Assembly (NCBI GenBank): GCA_965205535.1
Contig: CBDBHH010000005.1
Span: forward strand, 2,666,001-2,730,000
DNA length: 64,000 bases
Direction: 5' to 3'
DNA from: UBA8079 sp965205535
GTDB lineage: Bacteria; Pseudomonadota; Alphaproteobacteria; UBA6615
In this document: positions 53,545-63,214 of the stretch, piece after piece
Layout: each line of letters opens with the position of its first letter
Numbering within the stretch: position 1 is the first letter of the stretch
Notes under the pieces: model-generated
Seen by the model: only the letters and a program-made list of their open reading frames with translations
Databases searched by the model: none
Told to the model about the DNA's origin: nothing
Translations under genes and position numbers: made by a program

Positions 53545-54545
53545 TTGTCCAGCCATTCCGGGACGGGCAGGCCTTTTTCCTTGAGGAACGCGACGTTGAA
53601 GATTTTCGACGCGTAGCGATGTGCGCCGTCGCAAAGGATGGTCACGATCGTATGCCCGGGGCCGAGTTCCTTGGCCAGGCGGATCGCCCCGGCGACATTG
53701 ATGCCGCTGGAGGTGCCGAGGCTCAATCCTTCTTCACGGATCAGGTTGTACATGACCGCCAGTGCTTCCTCGTCGGGGATCTGGAACGGGAAATCGACCG
53801 GTGCGCCTTCGAGATTGGCGGTAATCCGGCCCTGGCCGATACCTTCGGTGATCGAGGATCCCTCGGATTTCAGCTCACCGTTCGCGTAGTAGTTATAGAT
53901 CGCCGCGCCCATGGGATCGGCGAGGCCGATCTTAACCTCCGGGTTCTTGCTTTTCAGGTACATCCCGACGCCCGCAAGGGTGCCGCCGGTGCCGACTGCG
54001 CAAATGAAGCCATCAAGCTTGCCCTCGGTCTGTTCCCAGATTTCCGGGCCCGTGGTGTCGAAATGGCCCTGACGGTTGGCGACGTTGTCGAACTGGTTGG
54101 CCCAGATAGCACCGGCGTCTTCCTTGGCGGCGAGTTCGTCCGCCAGCCGGCCGGACTGCTTGATGTAGTTGTTGGGGTCCTTGTAGGGGACCGCGGGAAC
54201 CTCGATCAGCTCGGCACCGGCCTGACGGAGCGCATCCTTCTTTTCCTGGGTCTGGGTCTCCGGGATTACGATGACCGTACGGTAGCCGAGCGCATTGGCC
54301 ACATGCGCAAGCCCGATACCGGTGTTGCCGGCAGTCCCTTCAACGATCACGCCGCCCGGTTTCAGCAGGCCCTTTGCCTCTGCGTCCTTGACGATCGCAA
54401 GCGCGGCGCGGTCCTTGACCGAACCGGCAGGGTTGAGAAATTCGGCCTTTCCCAGGATGGTGCAGCCGGTCTCTTCGGAGGCCCGTTGCAATTTGATCAG
54501 CGGCGTATTGCCGACCGCTTCGATGAAACCGTCGCGAACGTTCAT
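53541..54545 (-). CDS. cysK: Cysteine synthase A
   Basis: 334 residues of fold-type II PLP enzyme. The PLP lysine lies in PAGSVKDRAALAIV, the phosphate loop in EGTAGNTGIGLAHVA, and the asparagine loop in AVGTGGTLAGVGMYLK. It makes cysteine from O-acetylserine and sulfide. It is the first gene of the cysK-alaX-sseA-metC unit. The family also contains cystathionine beta-synthases; the absence of a CBS domain supports a synthase. Confidence 0.9.
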   Translation of the reverse strand: MNVRDGFIEAVGNTPLIKLQRASEETGCTILGKAEFLNPAGSVKDRAALAIVKDAEAKGLLKPGGVIVEGTAGNTGIGLAHVANALGYRTVIVIPETQTQEKKDALRQAGAELIEVPAVPYKDPNNYIKQSGRLADELAAKEDAGAIWANQFDNVANRQGHFDTTGPEIWEQTEGKLDGFICAVGTGGTLAGVGMYLKSKNPEVKIGLADPMGAAIYNYYANGELKSEGSSITEGIGQGRITANLEGAPVDFPFQIPDEEALAVMYNLIREEGLSLGTSSGINVAGAIRLAKELGPGHTIVTILCDGAHRYASKIFNVAFLKEKGLPVPEWLDK

Positions 54546-54758
54546 TTCACTGCCTTTATGTGTAATTCCAGGGGAAGTACGCTTGGCGGGAATGTAGCTT
54601 CCGACCCCTGGCCCTGCAAGCGCGCGGGCGCTTATTCAGCCGGTTTTCGAACAATTTAACGGGCTTGATTGTTACTGCCGGCCAGCGAATAACTGTGAGG
54701 ACATGGGCGGGAACATCGTCCCGGCGTGAAATGGCACGAATTGTCGACGGAGAATGGG

Positions 54759-55556
54759 ATGGATCTGGGACTTTCAGGAAAACGCGCACTGGTATCCGGT
54801 TCCACATTGGGGATCGGCCGGGCGATTGCGGAATCTCTCGCAAAAGAAGGCGCATCTGTGATCGTCAACGGCCGCGATGCAGGCCGTGTGGAACAGGCCG
54901 TGTCAGAGATTTCCGCTGTCGGGACGGCCTTGGGCTTTGCTGCTGATCTTTCGACGGCGGAAGGGGCACGCGATCTTGCGGCCTTCGCATCGCAGGACGG
55001 TCCGATAGATATTCTGGTCAACAACGCCGGCATGTTCACGGTGAACGAGTTCTTCGATATCGAGGATGCCGACTGGCAGGCGATGTTCGACCTCAACGTC
55101 ATGAGTGCGGTTCGGCTGTCACGGGCGTTGATGCCGTCGATGCTGGAGCGCGATTGGGGGCGGGTGCTGTTCATCGGCTCGGATCAAAGCTCGAAACCCA
55201 ATCCCTCGATGGCCCATTACGCCATGACCAAGACCGCGCTGGTCTCGATCGCGCGCAGCCTGGCCGAACGAACCCGCGAGACTGGTGTCACGGTCAACAC
55301 CCTGCAGGTCGCCCCGACCTGGACCGATGGCGTTGATGCCTTCATGAAGCAAATGGCGGAGATCGACGACACGACGCCGGAAGAGATGAGCAAAAGCTAT
55401 TTCGCCGAGGGTGAGGGGAGCACGTCGCTACTGCAGCGCTGGGCGCAGCCGGAGGAAATCGCGGCGGTCGCGACCTTCCTGTGTTCTCCGCAGGCTTCTG
55501 CCATCAACGGCAGCGCGCCGCGCGCCGATGGCGGGATGGTTCGGTCGCTCTTCTAG
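54759..55556 (+). CDS. Short-chain dehydrogenase/reductase
   Basis: 265 residues from the ATG at 54759 with a GGAGA site; a longer frame from 54726 is less likely. The motifs are SGSTLGIG, NNAGMF, the serine of FIGSDQSS and the YAMTKTA catalytic pair. An ending with the DGGMVRSLF pattern is common in the family. It is an NAD(P)-dependent oxidoreductase of unknown substrate, divergent from cysK. Confidence 0.87.
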   Translation: MDLGLSGKRALVSGSTLGIGRAIAESLAKEGASVIVNGRDAGRVEQAVSEISAVGTALGFAADLSTAEGARDLAAFASQDGPIDILVNNAGMFTVNEFFDIEDADWQAMFDLNVMSAVRLSRALMPSMLERDWGRVLFIGSDQSSKPNPSMAHYAMTKTALVSIARSLAERTRETGVTVNTLQVAPTWTDGVDAFMKQMAEIDDTTPEEMSKSYFAEGEGSTSLLQRWAQPEEIAAVATFLCSPQASAINGSAPRADGGMVRSLF

Positions 55557-55559
55557 GGC

Positions 55560-56495
55560 CTATTCGGGATAGAACGCGTCACGCAGCCCGTCGGCGGCGA
55601 AGTCGAGCGCTTCGAAGGCCGCGTCGACATAGCCTCCCATGCTGGGAAACAGATGGGGGTAGCCCTCCCAGTTCCGTTGGCGAACGGGCACACCTGCGGC
55701 GGCGAGACATTCGCCATAGGCAATACCCTCATCGCGCAGTGGATCATGGCTCGCGGTGATCACCGTGGCCGGCGGCAGGCCTGAAAAATCATTGGCCTGG
55801 AGCGGCGAGACGCGGGGGTCGTGACGCAGCGCCTCGTCGTCGAGATAATTCTCCACCCACTTTTCTTGCATGCGGCGTGTCAGGACGGGGCCGTTGGCGT
55901 TCTCCACATAGGAAGGCGTGTCGAAGATCAAGTTGGTGATCGGGCAGATGAGAACCTGTGCGGCCAGCGCGGGCCCGGTGTCGCGAAGCTGCTGGGCGGT
56001 CACCGCGGTCAGATTGCCGCCGGCGCTGTCGCCCGCGACGGCGACACGCGTCGAGTCGGCGCCGATCTCGTCGCCATGTTCATGCACCCAGTGTACCGCC
56101 CACTGGCAATCGTCGAAGGCCGCAGGAAACTTGTGCTCGGGCGCGAGGCGATATTCGACGGACACGAAAATTGCGCGCGCAGCGTTGGCCATATAGCGGC
56201 ACTGGGGCTCCACCGTGTCGTGGCTGCCGATGGTCCAGCCGCCGCCGTGGAAGTAGACGACCACCGGCAGCGGTTGGTCATCAGGTGCCGACAGAGGCAC
56301 ATACACGCGCAAGGGCACAGGACCGCCGGGGCCCGCGGGGTACAAATCCAGCACCCGGCGCAGGGGCGCGGGTGTCTGGTTCAGGAGGGCGACCTTTTCG
56401 CGCAGGGTCGCGCGTGCCTCGCCGGGAGAGAGGTCGGGAAAGCTGACACCGGCCATCATGGCGACGGCCTTACTGATTTGCGGGTGGAGATCCAT
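55560..56495 (-). CDS. Alpha/beta hydrolase, hormone-sensitive-lipase family (acetyl esterase-like)
   Basis: 311 residues. The oxyanion motif HGGG is at 83-86, the nucleophile Ser157 in GDSAGGN, and the acidic and histidine residues follow in SHDPLRDEG and YPHLF. These are the type IV lipolytic enzyme features. It acts on short-chain esters; the substrate is unknown. It is convergent with the SDR gene, 3 bp between stops. Confidence 0.88.
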   Translation of the reverse strand: MDLHPQISKAVAMMAGVSFPDLSPGEARATLREKVALLNQTPAPLRRVLDLYPAGPGGPVPLRVYVPLSAPDDQPLPVVVYFHGGGWTIGSHDTVEPQCRYMANAARAIFVSVEYRLAPEHKFPAAFDDCQWAVHWVHEHGDEIGADSTRVAVAGDSAGGNLTAVTAQQLRDTGPALAAQVLICPITNLIFDTPSYVENANGPVLTRRMQEKWVENYLDDEALRHDPRVSPLQANDFSGLPPATVITASHDPLRDEGIAYGECLAAAGVPVRQRNWEGYPHLFPSMGGYVDAAFEALDFAADGLRDAFYPE

Positions 56496-56642
56496 GGCGT
56501 TCGTCCTCTGATTTTGGTCAATTCGGACAAGTCATGTGCCGAACCCAACGCGGTCTATAGTTGAACATCCGGTTTGCATTCTCAAATAGAACCCCGGGGC
56601 GGTCATTCGCTGCGGCACCGCAAGCCAACCTTGGAGAGAAAA

Positions 56643-57866
56643 ATGCGTTCAGAAAAGTTCGAGTTTCCGGGACATTCGGGCGAAATGCTGGCCGCGCGGC
56701 TGGACGCGCCCGAACAGGCCCCAAGGGCCTATGCGCTGTTCGCCCACTGCTTCACCTGCACCAAGGATATCTACGCCGCCTCGCGGATTGCCCGCGCGCT
56801 GACGGAAACGGGCATCGCGGTCGTCCGGTTCGATTTTACCGGCCTCGGTCATTCCGAGGGAGAATTCGCGAACACCAACTTTTCATCCAATGTCGAAGAT
56901 CTGGTCGCGGCGGCGAACCACATGCGCGATACCCTGGCCGCTCCCCATCTGATCATCGGGCATAGCCTGGGCGGTGCGGCGGTTCTCGCGGCGGCGGGGC
57001 AGATCGACGAGGTGAAAGCCGTCGTGACCATCGGCGCGCCGGCCGAACCGGCGCATCTGGCGCACATGTTCACGGATTCAGCCGAAGAGATTGAGAGTGC
57101 CGGTGAGGCGAATGTTCTGCTGGCGGGGCGTGAATTCACCATCAAGAAACAGTTCCTCGACGATATCCAGGAGCAGTCTCTGACCGAATGCCTGTCCAAA
57201 CTCGGGCGCGCGCTGCTGGTCATGCACAGCCCGATCGACAACACGGTCGGGATCGAGAACGCCGCGGCGATATTTGCGGCGGCCAAACACCCGAAAAGCT
57301 TCGTCTCCCTGGATGACGCCAATCATCTGGTCTCCAAAAAGGAAGACGCCGAATATGCCGCGTCCGTCCTGGCGAGTTGGGCAAGCCGCTACATTCCGGC
57401 CCAGGAAGACACGGCAGATTCCGGTGTTGCTGCCGGTGAGGGTGAAGTCGTGGTCGCAGAGACCGGCGAGAACCCGTTCGCCCAGGCGATCAGTGCCGGG
57501 GCGCATAGTTTGCGCGCGGACGAACCGCTCGATATTGGCGGCGGCAACACGGGCCCCACCCCATACGGCCTCCTGCTTTCGGGGCTCGGGGCCTGCACCT
57601 CAATGACCATCCGGATGTACGCCAATCGCAAGAAATGGCCGCTGGAGCGCGCGGTCGTGCGCCTGAAGCATGACAAAATCCACGCCCAGGACTGTGCGGA
57701 CTGCGAGACCAAGGACGGGCGCATCGATCGAATCGAACGTACGATCGAGCTCACCGGTGATCTCGACGATGAGCAACGCGCACGTTTGCTGGAGATCGCC
57801 GATAAATGCCCGGTCCACCGCACGCTCGAGAGCGAAGTGAAGGTGGAGACCGTGCTGGCGGGTTAG
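56643..57866 (+). CDS. Bifunctional alpha/beta hydrolase and OsmC-family protein
   Basis: 407 residues from the ATG at 56643, with GGAGAG upstream. Residues 1-250 are a hydrolase domain with the nucleophile elbow GHSLGGAA and HCFTCTKDIY near the start. Residues about 270-407 are an OsmC domain with a cysteine in LSGLGACTSMTIRMYANRK and a second in DKCPVHRTLE, the two peroxidatic cysteines of the family. This fusion is widespread in bacteria. It is expected to reduce organic peroxides, with a hydrolase of unknown substrate attached. Confidence 0.9.
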   Translation: MRSEKFEFPGHSGEMLAARLDAPEQAPRAYALFAHCFTCTKDIYAASRIARALTETGIAVVRFDFTGLGHSEGEFANTNFSSNVEDLVAAANHMRDTLAAPHLIIGHSLGGAAVLAAAGQIDEVKAVVTIGAPAEPAHLAHMFTDSAEEIESAGEANVLLAGREFTIKKQFLDDIQEQSLTECLSKLGRALLVMHSPIDNTVGIENAAAIFAAAKHPKSFVSLDDANHLVSKKEDAEYAASVLASWASRYIPAQEDTADSGVAAGEGEVVVAETGENPFAQAISAGAHSLRADEPLDIGGGNTGPTPYGLLLSGLGACTSMTIRMYANRKKWPLERAVVRLKHDKIHAQDCADCETKDGRIDRIERTIELTGDLDDEQRARLLEIADKCPVHRTLESEVKVETVLAG

Positions 57867-57873
57867 CGGCGGT

Positions 57874-58335
57874 TTACGTCCACCAGCGCCCGCTGGCGCC
57901 GATCACCACGATGATCAGGCCTAGTGGCAGATTGATGGCGATGATTTTGCGGATGCGATCCAGGTCCTTGCCGGCCTGGGGCCAGTCCTGACCGTCGACG
58001 GCCTCGCGGAAATCGGCCCAGGCGCCCCAGTAGAGCCAGGCAAACAGCAGCACCATGACCCAGGCAATGCCCTGCATGATGTGCACGTGAGCCCCGGCAA
58101 ATGCGAAGCCGCCCTGGACCGTGAACAAGACCCAGTAGCCTGACGCGAACAGCAGGACGATTGACAGCCAGACCCAGGGGAAGAATTTCCCGAAGGTCGC
58201 GCGCATCAGCTGCAGCCGGTCGGGCGGCTGGGACAGCGTGGCGAGGGCGGGGCGCAGGCAGACATAGATGGCAAACATGCCGCCGACCCAAATGACGGCG
58301 CCGAGAATGTGAAGCGAAAGCGCGATGCTGGTCAT
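57874..58335 (-). CDS. CopD-like membrane protein
   Basis: 153 residues from the ATG at 58335, before which a longer frame has no support. Four hydrophobic helices hold histidines and the pattern LHILGAVIWVGGMFAIYV, typical of CopD/DUF proteins. Family members are linked to copper resistance or heme binding. The role here is unknown. It lies 54 bp from the dnaE2 end and 7 bp from the end of the hydrolase/OsmC gene. Confidence 0.82.
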   Translation of the reverse strand: MTSIALSLHILGAVIWVGGMFAIYVCLRPALATLSQPPDRLQLMRATFGKFFPWVWLSIVLLFASGYWVLFTVQGGFAFAGAHVHIMQGIAWVMVLLFAWLYWGAWADFREAVDGQDWPQAGKDLDRIRKIIAINLPLGLIIVVIGASGRWWT

Positions 58336-58389
58336 GGGGTCTCCGGCGGGATGAATGTGGTGCGTATTGTACGCGCCGCACCGCATCGA

Positions 58390-59256
58390 TCAGTGAAAAT
58401 TCCGTGACTTGATCGCGATATGGGTGTTGCGCGGGTGACGCCAGAGCGACGGCTTGGCGAGCTTGCGGCCGCTTTCCTGTGCCGCGCGCGGGTCGGGCCG
58501 AGTGCCATATTTGATTTCGTCGGCACGCGCCCAGGCGTTGTCGAACTCTTGCGGGTCGCTCGTGCTGCCATCGCCGAGCGCGTCCAGCCGGGCCGACAGA
58601 TCGACGATCTCCTCGGCAATCAAATGGGTGACGATGCCTTCGCGCTGCAGCTTGCCTTTGATCTGCACCAGTCGTGACGACAGCACCACCTTGCGGAAAC
58701 GCTCGAAGACATCCGGCCAGACGATGACGTTGGCGACGCCGGTCTCGTCTTCCAGGGTCAGGAAGATCACGCCCTTGGCGGTGCCGGGGCGCTGGCGGAC
58801 CAGGATCAGGCCGACCGTGTTCAGACGCTGGTTGTTGGGCCGTTCGCGCAGTTCGCGGGCGGGCACGGCCTTCATCTCGTCGAGGTCCGCGCGCAAAAGC
58901 CCCACCGGGTGATGCTTCAGGGACATGCGGATCGCGGCATAATCGTTGGCCACGACCTCACCGGCGGTCTCGCGGCCGTTATGGCCGAGTGCCCGGATCG
59001 CCCACAGAGCCTCGCGCCGCGCAAGCCCGAGGGAATCGAACCCGCCGGCCTCGGCCAGCGCCACGGGGGCAGCGGTATTGATGCCGGTGCGGCGCCAGAC
59101 ATCCTCGACCGAGACGTAGCCTTCATCCGGCCGCGCGTCTGCGACGGCCTCGGCGGCCTCGCGGTTGAGAGACTTGATCTGCCGGTAGCCGAGGCGGAGT
59201 GCGTGGGTGTCGCCCCGATCCTTCGAGACGGGCCTCCGGCCCTCCTCAGGATGAGG
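58390..59256 (-). pseudogene. dnaE2: dnaE2 C-terminal part, separated by a repeat-borne stop
   Basis: The reading frame downstream of the stop at 59257 continues with RGDTHALRLGYRQIKSLNREA and EDVWRRTG, then an ATG at 59064 (MALAEAGGFDSLG) and the OB-fold end GVIFLTLEDETGVANVIVW. These are the C-terminal parts of DnaE2. No base is missing: this frame is the same as that of the N-terminal part, and only the repeat's TAA divides them. The segment from 59064 could be made as a separate protein of 224 residues. Its catalytic parts are in the other half. Confidence 0.85.
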
Positions 59257-59310
59257 TTATGTTTGATCATCCTCACCCTGAGGAGCCCGCATTTGCGGGC
59301 GTCTCGAAGG
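59220..59310. repeat. Palindromic repeat element inserted in dnaE2
   Basis: About 91 bp with arms that pair end to end: CCTTCGAGACG at 59220-59230 with CGTCTCGAAGG at 59300-59310, then CTCCTCAGGATGAGG against CCTCACCCTGAGGAG, around a short AT-rich centre. Each arm also has its own small GC hairpin (GGGCCTCCGGCCC and GCCCGCATTTGCGGGC). This resembles the palindromic elements scattered through many alphaproteobacterial genomes. The reading frame on both sides is kept. Confidence 0.85.
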
Positions 59311-61749
59311 GTGAGGTGGTTCTTCTGCCAGCGGTTCCAGCCGGTTGTCCCACAGGGAGTGGTTCACGTCGGGGCCGCGCACCTCGACGTCATGCTCGCG
59401 GGCATCGCGCACGATCTGGGCGGGCGCGTAGAAGCCCATGGGCTGGCTGTTGAGCAGGGCGGCGGCGAAGACATCCGGATAGTGGCATTTGAGCCAGGAG
59501 GAGACATAGACCAGCAGGGCGAAGGAGGCCGCGTGGCTCTCGGGAAAGCCGTATTCGCCGAAACCCTCGATCTGGCGGAAGCAGCGCTCGGCGAAATCGC
59601 GGTCGTAGCCACGTTCGGCCATACCCTCGACCATCTTGGCGTGGAAGGTGTGGATGGTGCCGGTCTTGCGGAAGGTCGCCATGGCCCGGCGCAACTGGTC
59701 GGCCTCGCCGGGGGTGAAGCCGGCGGCGACGATGGCGATCTGCATCGCCTGCTCCTGAAACAGCGGCACCCCCAATGTCTTGCCCAGTACGTCTTCGAGT
59801 TCCTGGGAGGGAAATTCGACCGTCTCCAGCCCGTCGCGCCGCTGGATATAGGGATGCACCATGTCGCCCTGTATGGGCCCGGGGCGGATGATCGCCACCT
59901 CGATCACCAGATCGTAGAAGTTGCGCGGCTTCATGCGTGGCAGAAAGGCCATCTGGGCCCGGCTCTCGACCTGGAACACGCCGAGGGAGTCCGCTTTCCC
60001 GAGCATGTCGTAGACCACCGGATCCTCGGGCGGCACGCTCGCCAGCTCGAGCGGGCGGTCGTAATGGTCGGCCAGCAGATGAAACGCCTTGCGGATGCAG
60101 GTCAGCATGCCGAGTGCCAGCACGTCGATCTTGAGGATGCCCAGCGCATCGAGATCGTCCTTGTCCCACTCGATCACCGTGCGGTCGTCCATGGCTGCGT
60201 TTTCGATGGGTACCATCGCGTCGAGCCGCTCGCGGGTGATGACGAAGCCGCCGACATGCTGGGACAGGTGGCGGGGAAAGCCGATCAGCTCGCGGGTCAG
60301 GCGGAGCGCGAGGCCCAGCCGGTTGTCGGTCGGGTCGAGGCCCAGCGAACGCACTACCTCGTCGGGCACGCCCTCATTGGACCAGCCCCAGACCTGGCCC
60401 GACAGGGCGGCCACCGTGTCTTCCGTCAGGCCCAGCGCCTTGCCGACCTCGCGCAGGGCCGAGCGGGAGCGGTAGCTGATCACCGTGGCGGCCAGCCCGG
60501 CGCGGTGGCGGCCGTATTTCGCGTAGATGTACTGGATCACTTCCTCGCGGCGCTCATGCTCGAAATCCACGTCGATATCGGGCGGCTCGTTGCGCTCTGC
60601 GGAAATAAAACGCTCGAACAGCAGATCCAGGCGGTCCGGGTCCTCCGCGGTGATGCCCAGGCAGAAGCAGACGGCCGAGTTTGCCGCCGATCCGCGGCCC
60701 TGGCACAGGATGTCGCGCGCGCGAGCGAACCGGACGATGTCGTGCACCGTCAGGAAGTAGGCGGCGTAGCTGAGTTCGGCGATCAGGGTGAGCTCATGCT
60801 CGAGCTGGGCGCGGACTTTGGCGGAGATGCCGTCGGGATAGCGCTCAGCTGCACCACGCCAGGTGAGCCGCGCCAGTTCGGCATCCGGCGTGCGCCCGGC
60901 GGCGACCGGCTCGGCGGGGTATTCGTAGCGCAGCTCGTCGAGGGAAAACCGGCATCTGGCGGCGATGTCGCCGGTCCGGGCGATCGCGTCGGGGTAATCG
61001 CGAAACAGCCGTGCCATTTCGTTCGCGGGCTTGAGGTGGCGCTCGGCGTTGACCGCCAGACGGCGGCCCGCATTGTCGATGGTGCAATGTTCGCGGATGC
61101 AGGTGACCACGTCGGCCAGCGCGCGCCGTTCGACCGCGTGATAACGCACATCGTTGGTCGCCAGGAGGGGCGGGGCGCAGACATCCGCGATGGCGGCCAG
61201 CCGGGCCAGCCGCCTTGTGTCGTCGCCCCGGTAGAGATGGCTGGCGGCGAGATAAGTTTCTGATTCAAGTTCGCCGGATAGACGATTCAAAAAGCTGGAG
61301 AAAATGCCGGCGGACGATTCCGTCAGATCATCGGGCGGGATCGCGATCAGAATCTGTCCCGCGCCACACATGAACACACCGTCCGGGTTGGTCAGGTCGG
61401 CGATCGTCAGGTGGCATTGGGCCTTTTCCGCGCGGCGCTTGCCCAGGGTCAGGAGTTGCGACAGGCGCGAATAGGCGGCCTTGTCCGTCGGCAGGCAGAG
61501 CAGGGACGGACAATCGTCCATGAAATCCAGCCGGACGCCGACAATCACCCGGATTCCGGCCTGCTTGGCCCCGAGATGCCCGCGCACCACCCCGGCCAGC
61601 GTGTTACGGTCGGTGATGGTGACGGCCCGATGGCCCAGTTCGGCGGCCCGCGCGGCGAGTTCCTCGGGGTGGGCCGCGCCTTCGAGGAACGAGAAATTGC
61701 TCGTCACCTGGAGCTCGACATATCCGGGCCCGGAATTGATCGCGCTCAT
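59257..61749 (-). CDS. dnaE2: Error-prone DNA polymerase DnaE2, truncated by repeat insertion
   Basis: 830 residues of a protein that normally has about 1,080-1,120. The PHP domain (from residue 10, VELQVTSNFSFLEGAAHPEEL), the catalytic palm motif PDIDVDF (390-396) with Asp391 and Asp393, and ILKIDVLALGML are present. After DNRLEPLAEE the frame enters a palindromic repeat, reads about 20 repeat-encoded residues, and stops at a TAA. DnaE2 with ImuA and ImuB performs SOS-induced translesion synthesis. It overlaps imuB by 4 bp. The truncated form lacks the OB-fold and C-terminal parts and is probably impaired. Confidence 0.88.
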   Translation of the reverse strand: MSAINSGPGYVELQVTSNFSFLEGAAHPEELAARAAELGHRAVTITDRNTLAGVVRGHLGAKQAGIRVIVGVRLDFMDDCPSLLCLPTDKAAYSRLSQLLTLGKRRAEKAQCHLTIADLTNPDGVFMCGAGQILIAIPPDDLTESSAGIFSSFLNRLSGELESETYLAASHLYRGDDTRRLARLAAIADVCAPPLLATNDVRYHAVERRALADVVTCIREHCTIDNAGRRLAVNAERHLKPANEMARLFRDYPDAIARTGDIAARCRFSLDELRYEYPAEPVAAGRTPDAELARLTWRGAAERYPDGISAKVRAQLEHELTLIAELSYAAYFLTVHDIVRFARARDILCQGRGSAANSAVCFCLGITAEDPDRLDLLFERFISAERNEPPDIDVDFEHERREEVIQYIYAKYGRHRAGLAATVISYRSRSALREVGKALGLTEDTVAALSGQVWGWSNEGVPDEVVRSLGLDPTDNRLGLALRLTRELIGFPRHLSQHVGGFVITRERLDAMVPIENAAMDDRTVIEWDKDDLDALGILKIDVLALGMLTCIRKAFHLLADHYDRPLELASVPPEDPVVYDMLGKADSLGVFQVESRAQMAFLPRMKPRNFYDLVIEVAIIRPGPIQGDMVHPYIQRRDGLETVEFPSQELEDVLGKTLGVPLFQEQAMQIAIVAAGFTPGEADQLRRAMATFRKTGTIHTFHAKMVEGMAERGYDRDFAERCFRQIEGFGEYGFPESHAASFALLVYVSSWLKCHYPDVFAAALLNSQPMGFYAPAQIVRDAREHDVEVRGPDVNHSLWDNRLEPLAEEPPHPSRRPQMRAPQGEDDQT

Positions 61750-63214
61750 CCGAACAGCCCGTGCAGGAACCAGCGCGGCGGCGTGTCGGCGGCTTGCCGG
61801 TCATACAACCCCTCGCGATAGAGCCAGAAACGGCGGCCATCTGCGTCCTCCACCCGGTAATAGTCGCGGGTGTCGAGGAGGTCGCCGCCGGGTGCGCGCC
61901 ACCATTCGGGCTCGATCCGCTCCGGCCCCTCGGCGCGGGTGATCCGGTGGGTGTGCCCGCGCCAGCGAAACAGAACCGGCGGGTCGTCGGGCACCGGCGC
62001 CATGGCCTCGACCGGCTCGGGCCGGGCGAGCAGGCGCGGCGGCCGGGGCTGGGGCGGCTGCCAGGAAGCAGAACCGGAGGATTCCGTCAGGGCGGAGGTG
62101 CCTGCCTGCACCCGCTCGGGCAGATGGGTGTCGCGGGCGGCAAAGCGCATCACATTGTCGGGGCCGAGACGCCCGGCCAGCCGGTCCACCAGCCGTTCCA
62201 GGGCGGCGGGGTCGCTGTCGCGGGCGCCGACCAACTGGGTCTGGGTGGCGCGGAGCGGCTCGGTCACCGTGGCCGCAAGGGTGAGCGTCTCGACCATGGC
62301 CTCGGCGGCAGCGCTCAGGGGGTCGGGCGCGGCGGTGGGCGGCTCGGGCAGGCGCTCGAGCTGTTCGTTGAGAAGCCGTGCCAGGTGATCGGGATCGTGG
62401 CTCGCCCGGCGGTGCCGGCCATGATCGTGTCGACCCGCCCGCCGACCCGATAGAGACACAACTCCAGCCGGCGCGCGCCGCGCTCGGCCCGGGCGAGGCG
62501 ATTACACAGGGCCTCGGTCAGGTTGCGGGCCGCCGCCGCGATATGCTCCTCGCGGCCCAGCGCCTCGGCAAAGGCGGTGCGCAGGCGCCAGACCGGCGCT
62601 GGCACGCGGGGCGAGATCGGCTCGTCGACCCGCCCCAGGGCCTGATCCAGGCGGCGGGCGGGCAATTCCCCGAACCGGCGCGCCTTGCCGGGTTTGCCAA
62701 ATCGCGCCGCGGCCCAGGCCGCACCCGCCGTGTCGGCGAGGCCGGCCCGGGCGGTGTAGCCGATGTTCGCCAGGCGCGTGGTCATGTCGTCGAGCATGGG
62801 CGCTTCGCCGCCAAACAAATGCGCGCAGCCGGAGACATCCAGCCAGATGCCGGCAGCACCACCGCTCTCCAGTCCTGAGGGCGCGGTCCACGGCGTGTAG
62901 CGGGTGCACCAGGCGGCGATCCGCTCCAGGGTCGCGCCGTCCCCGGCCGGGTCTGCGTCATGGACCGGGACATCCGGCATCAGCGCGCGGGCGTCGGCCA
63001 GGGTCTGGCCCGGGGAGAGCCCGGCCTTCTGCGCGGCCAAAGTCACCGCGCTCAGGCGCACGGCACCCCCCTCGGGCATGGCCATGACCAGTTCAGGCGA
63101 TGCGGCGACGTGCTGCTTCATCTGCTGTTTCAGGCTGCGCTGGCAGCGATCGGTCGCGAAGCGGGGGAACCAGAGCGAAACCACCCTGCGTTTGGGATTT
63201 ATCCTGTTCGCCAT
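61746..63214 (-). pseudogene. imuB: ImuB-like Y-family protein gene with a one-base frameshift
   Basis: From the ATG at 63214 the ImuB N-terminal part is read (SLWFPRFATDRCQR, GLSPGQTLADARALMPD, IWLDVSGCAHLFGGE), up to about RRLELCLYRVGGRVDTIMAGTAG. There the family sequence passes to the next frame (ASHDPDHLARLLNEQLERL), ending GLFG at 61746. The span is one base short of a multiple of three, so one base is missing near 62400-62430. Restored length is about 489 residues. ImuB lacks polymerase activity but links ImuA, DnaE2 and the clamp. It overlaps imuA by 122 bp, common in this operon, and dnaE2 by 4 bp. If the base is a sequence error the gene is normal. Confidence 0.85.
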
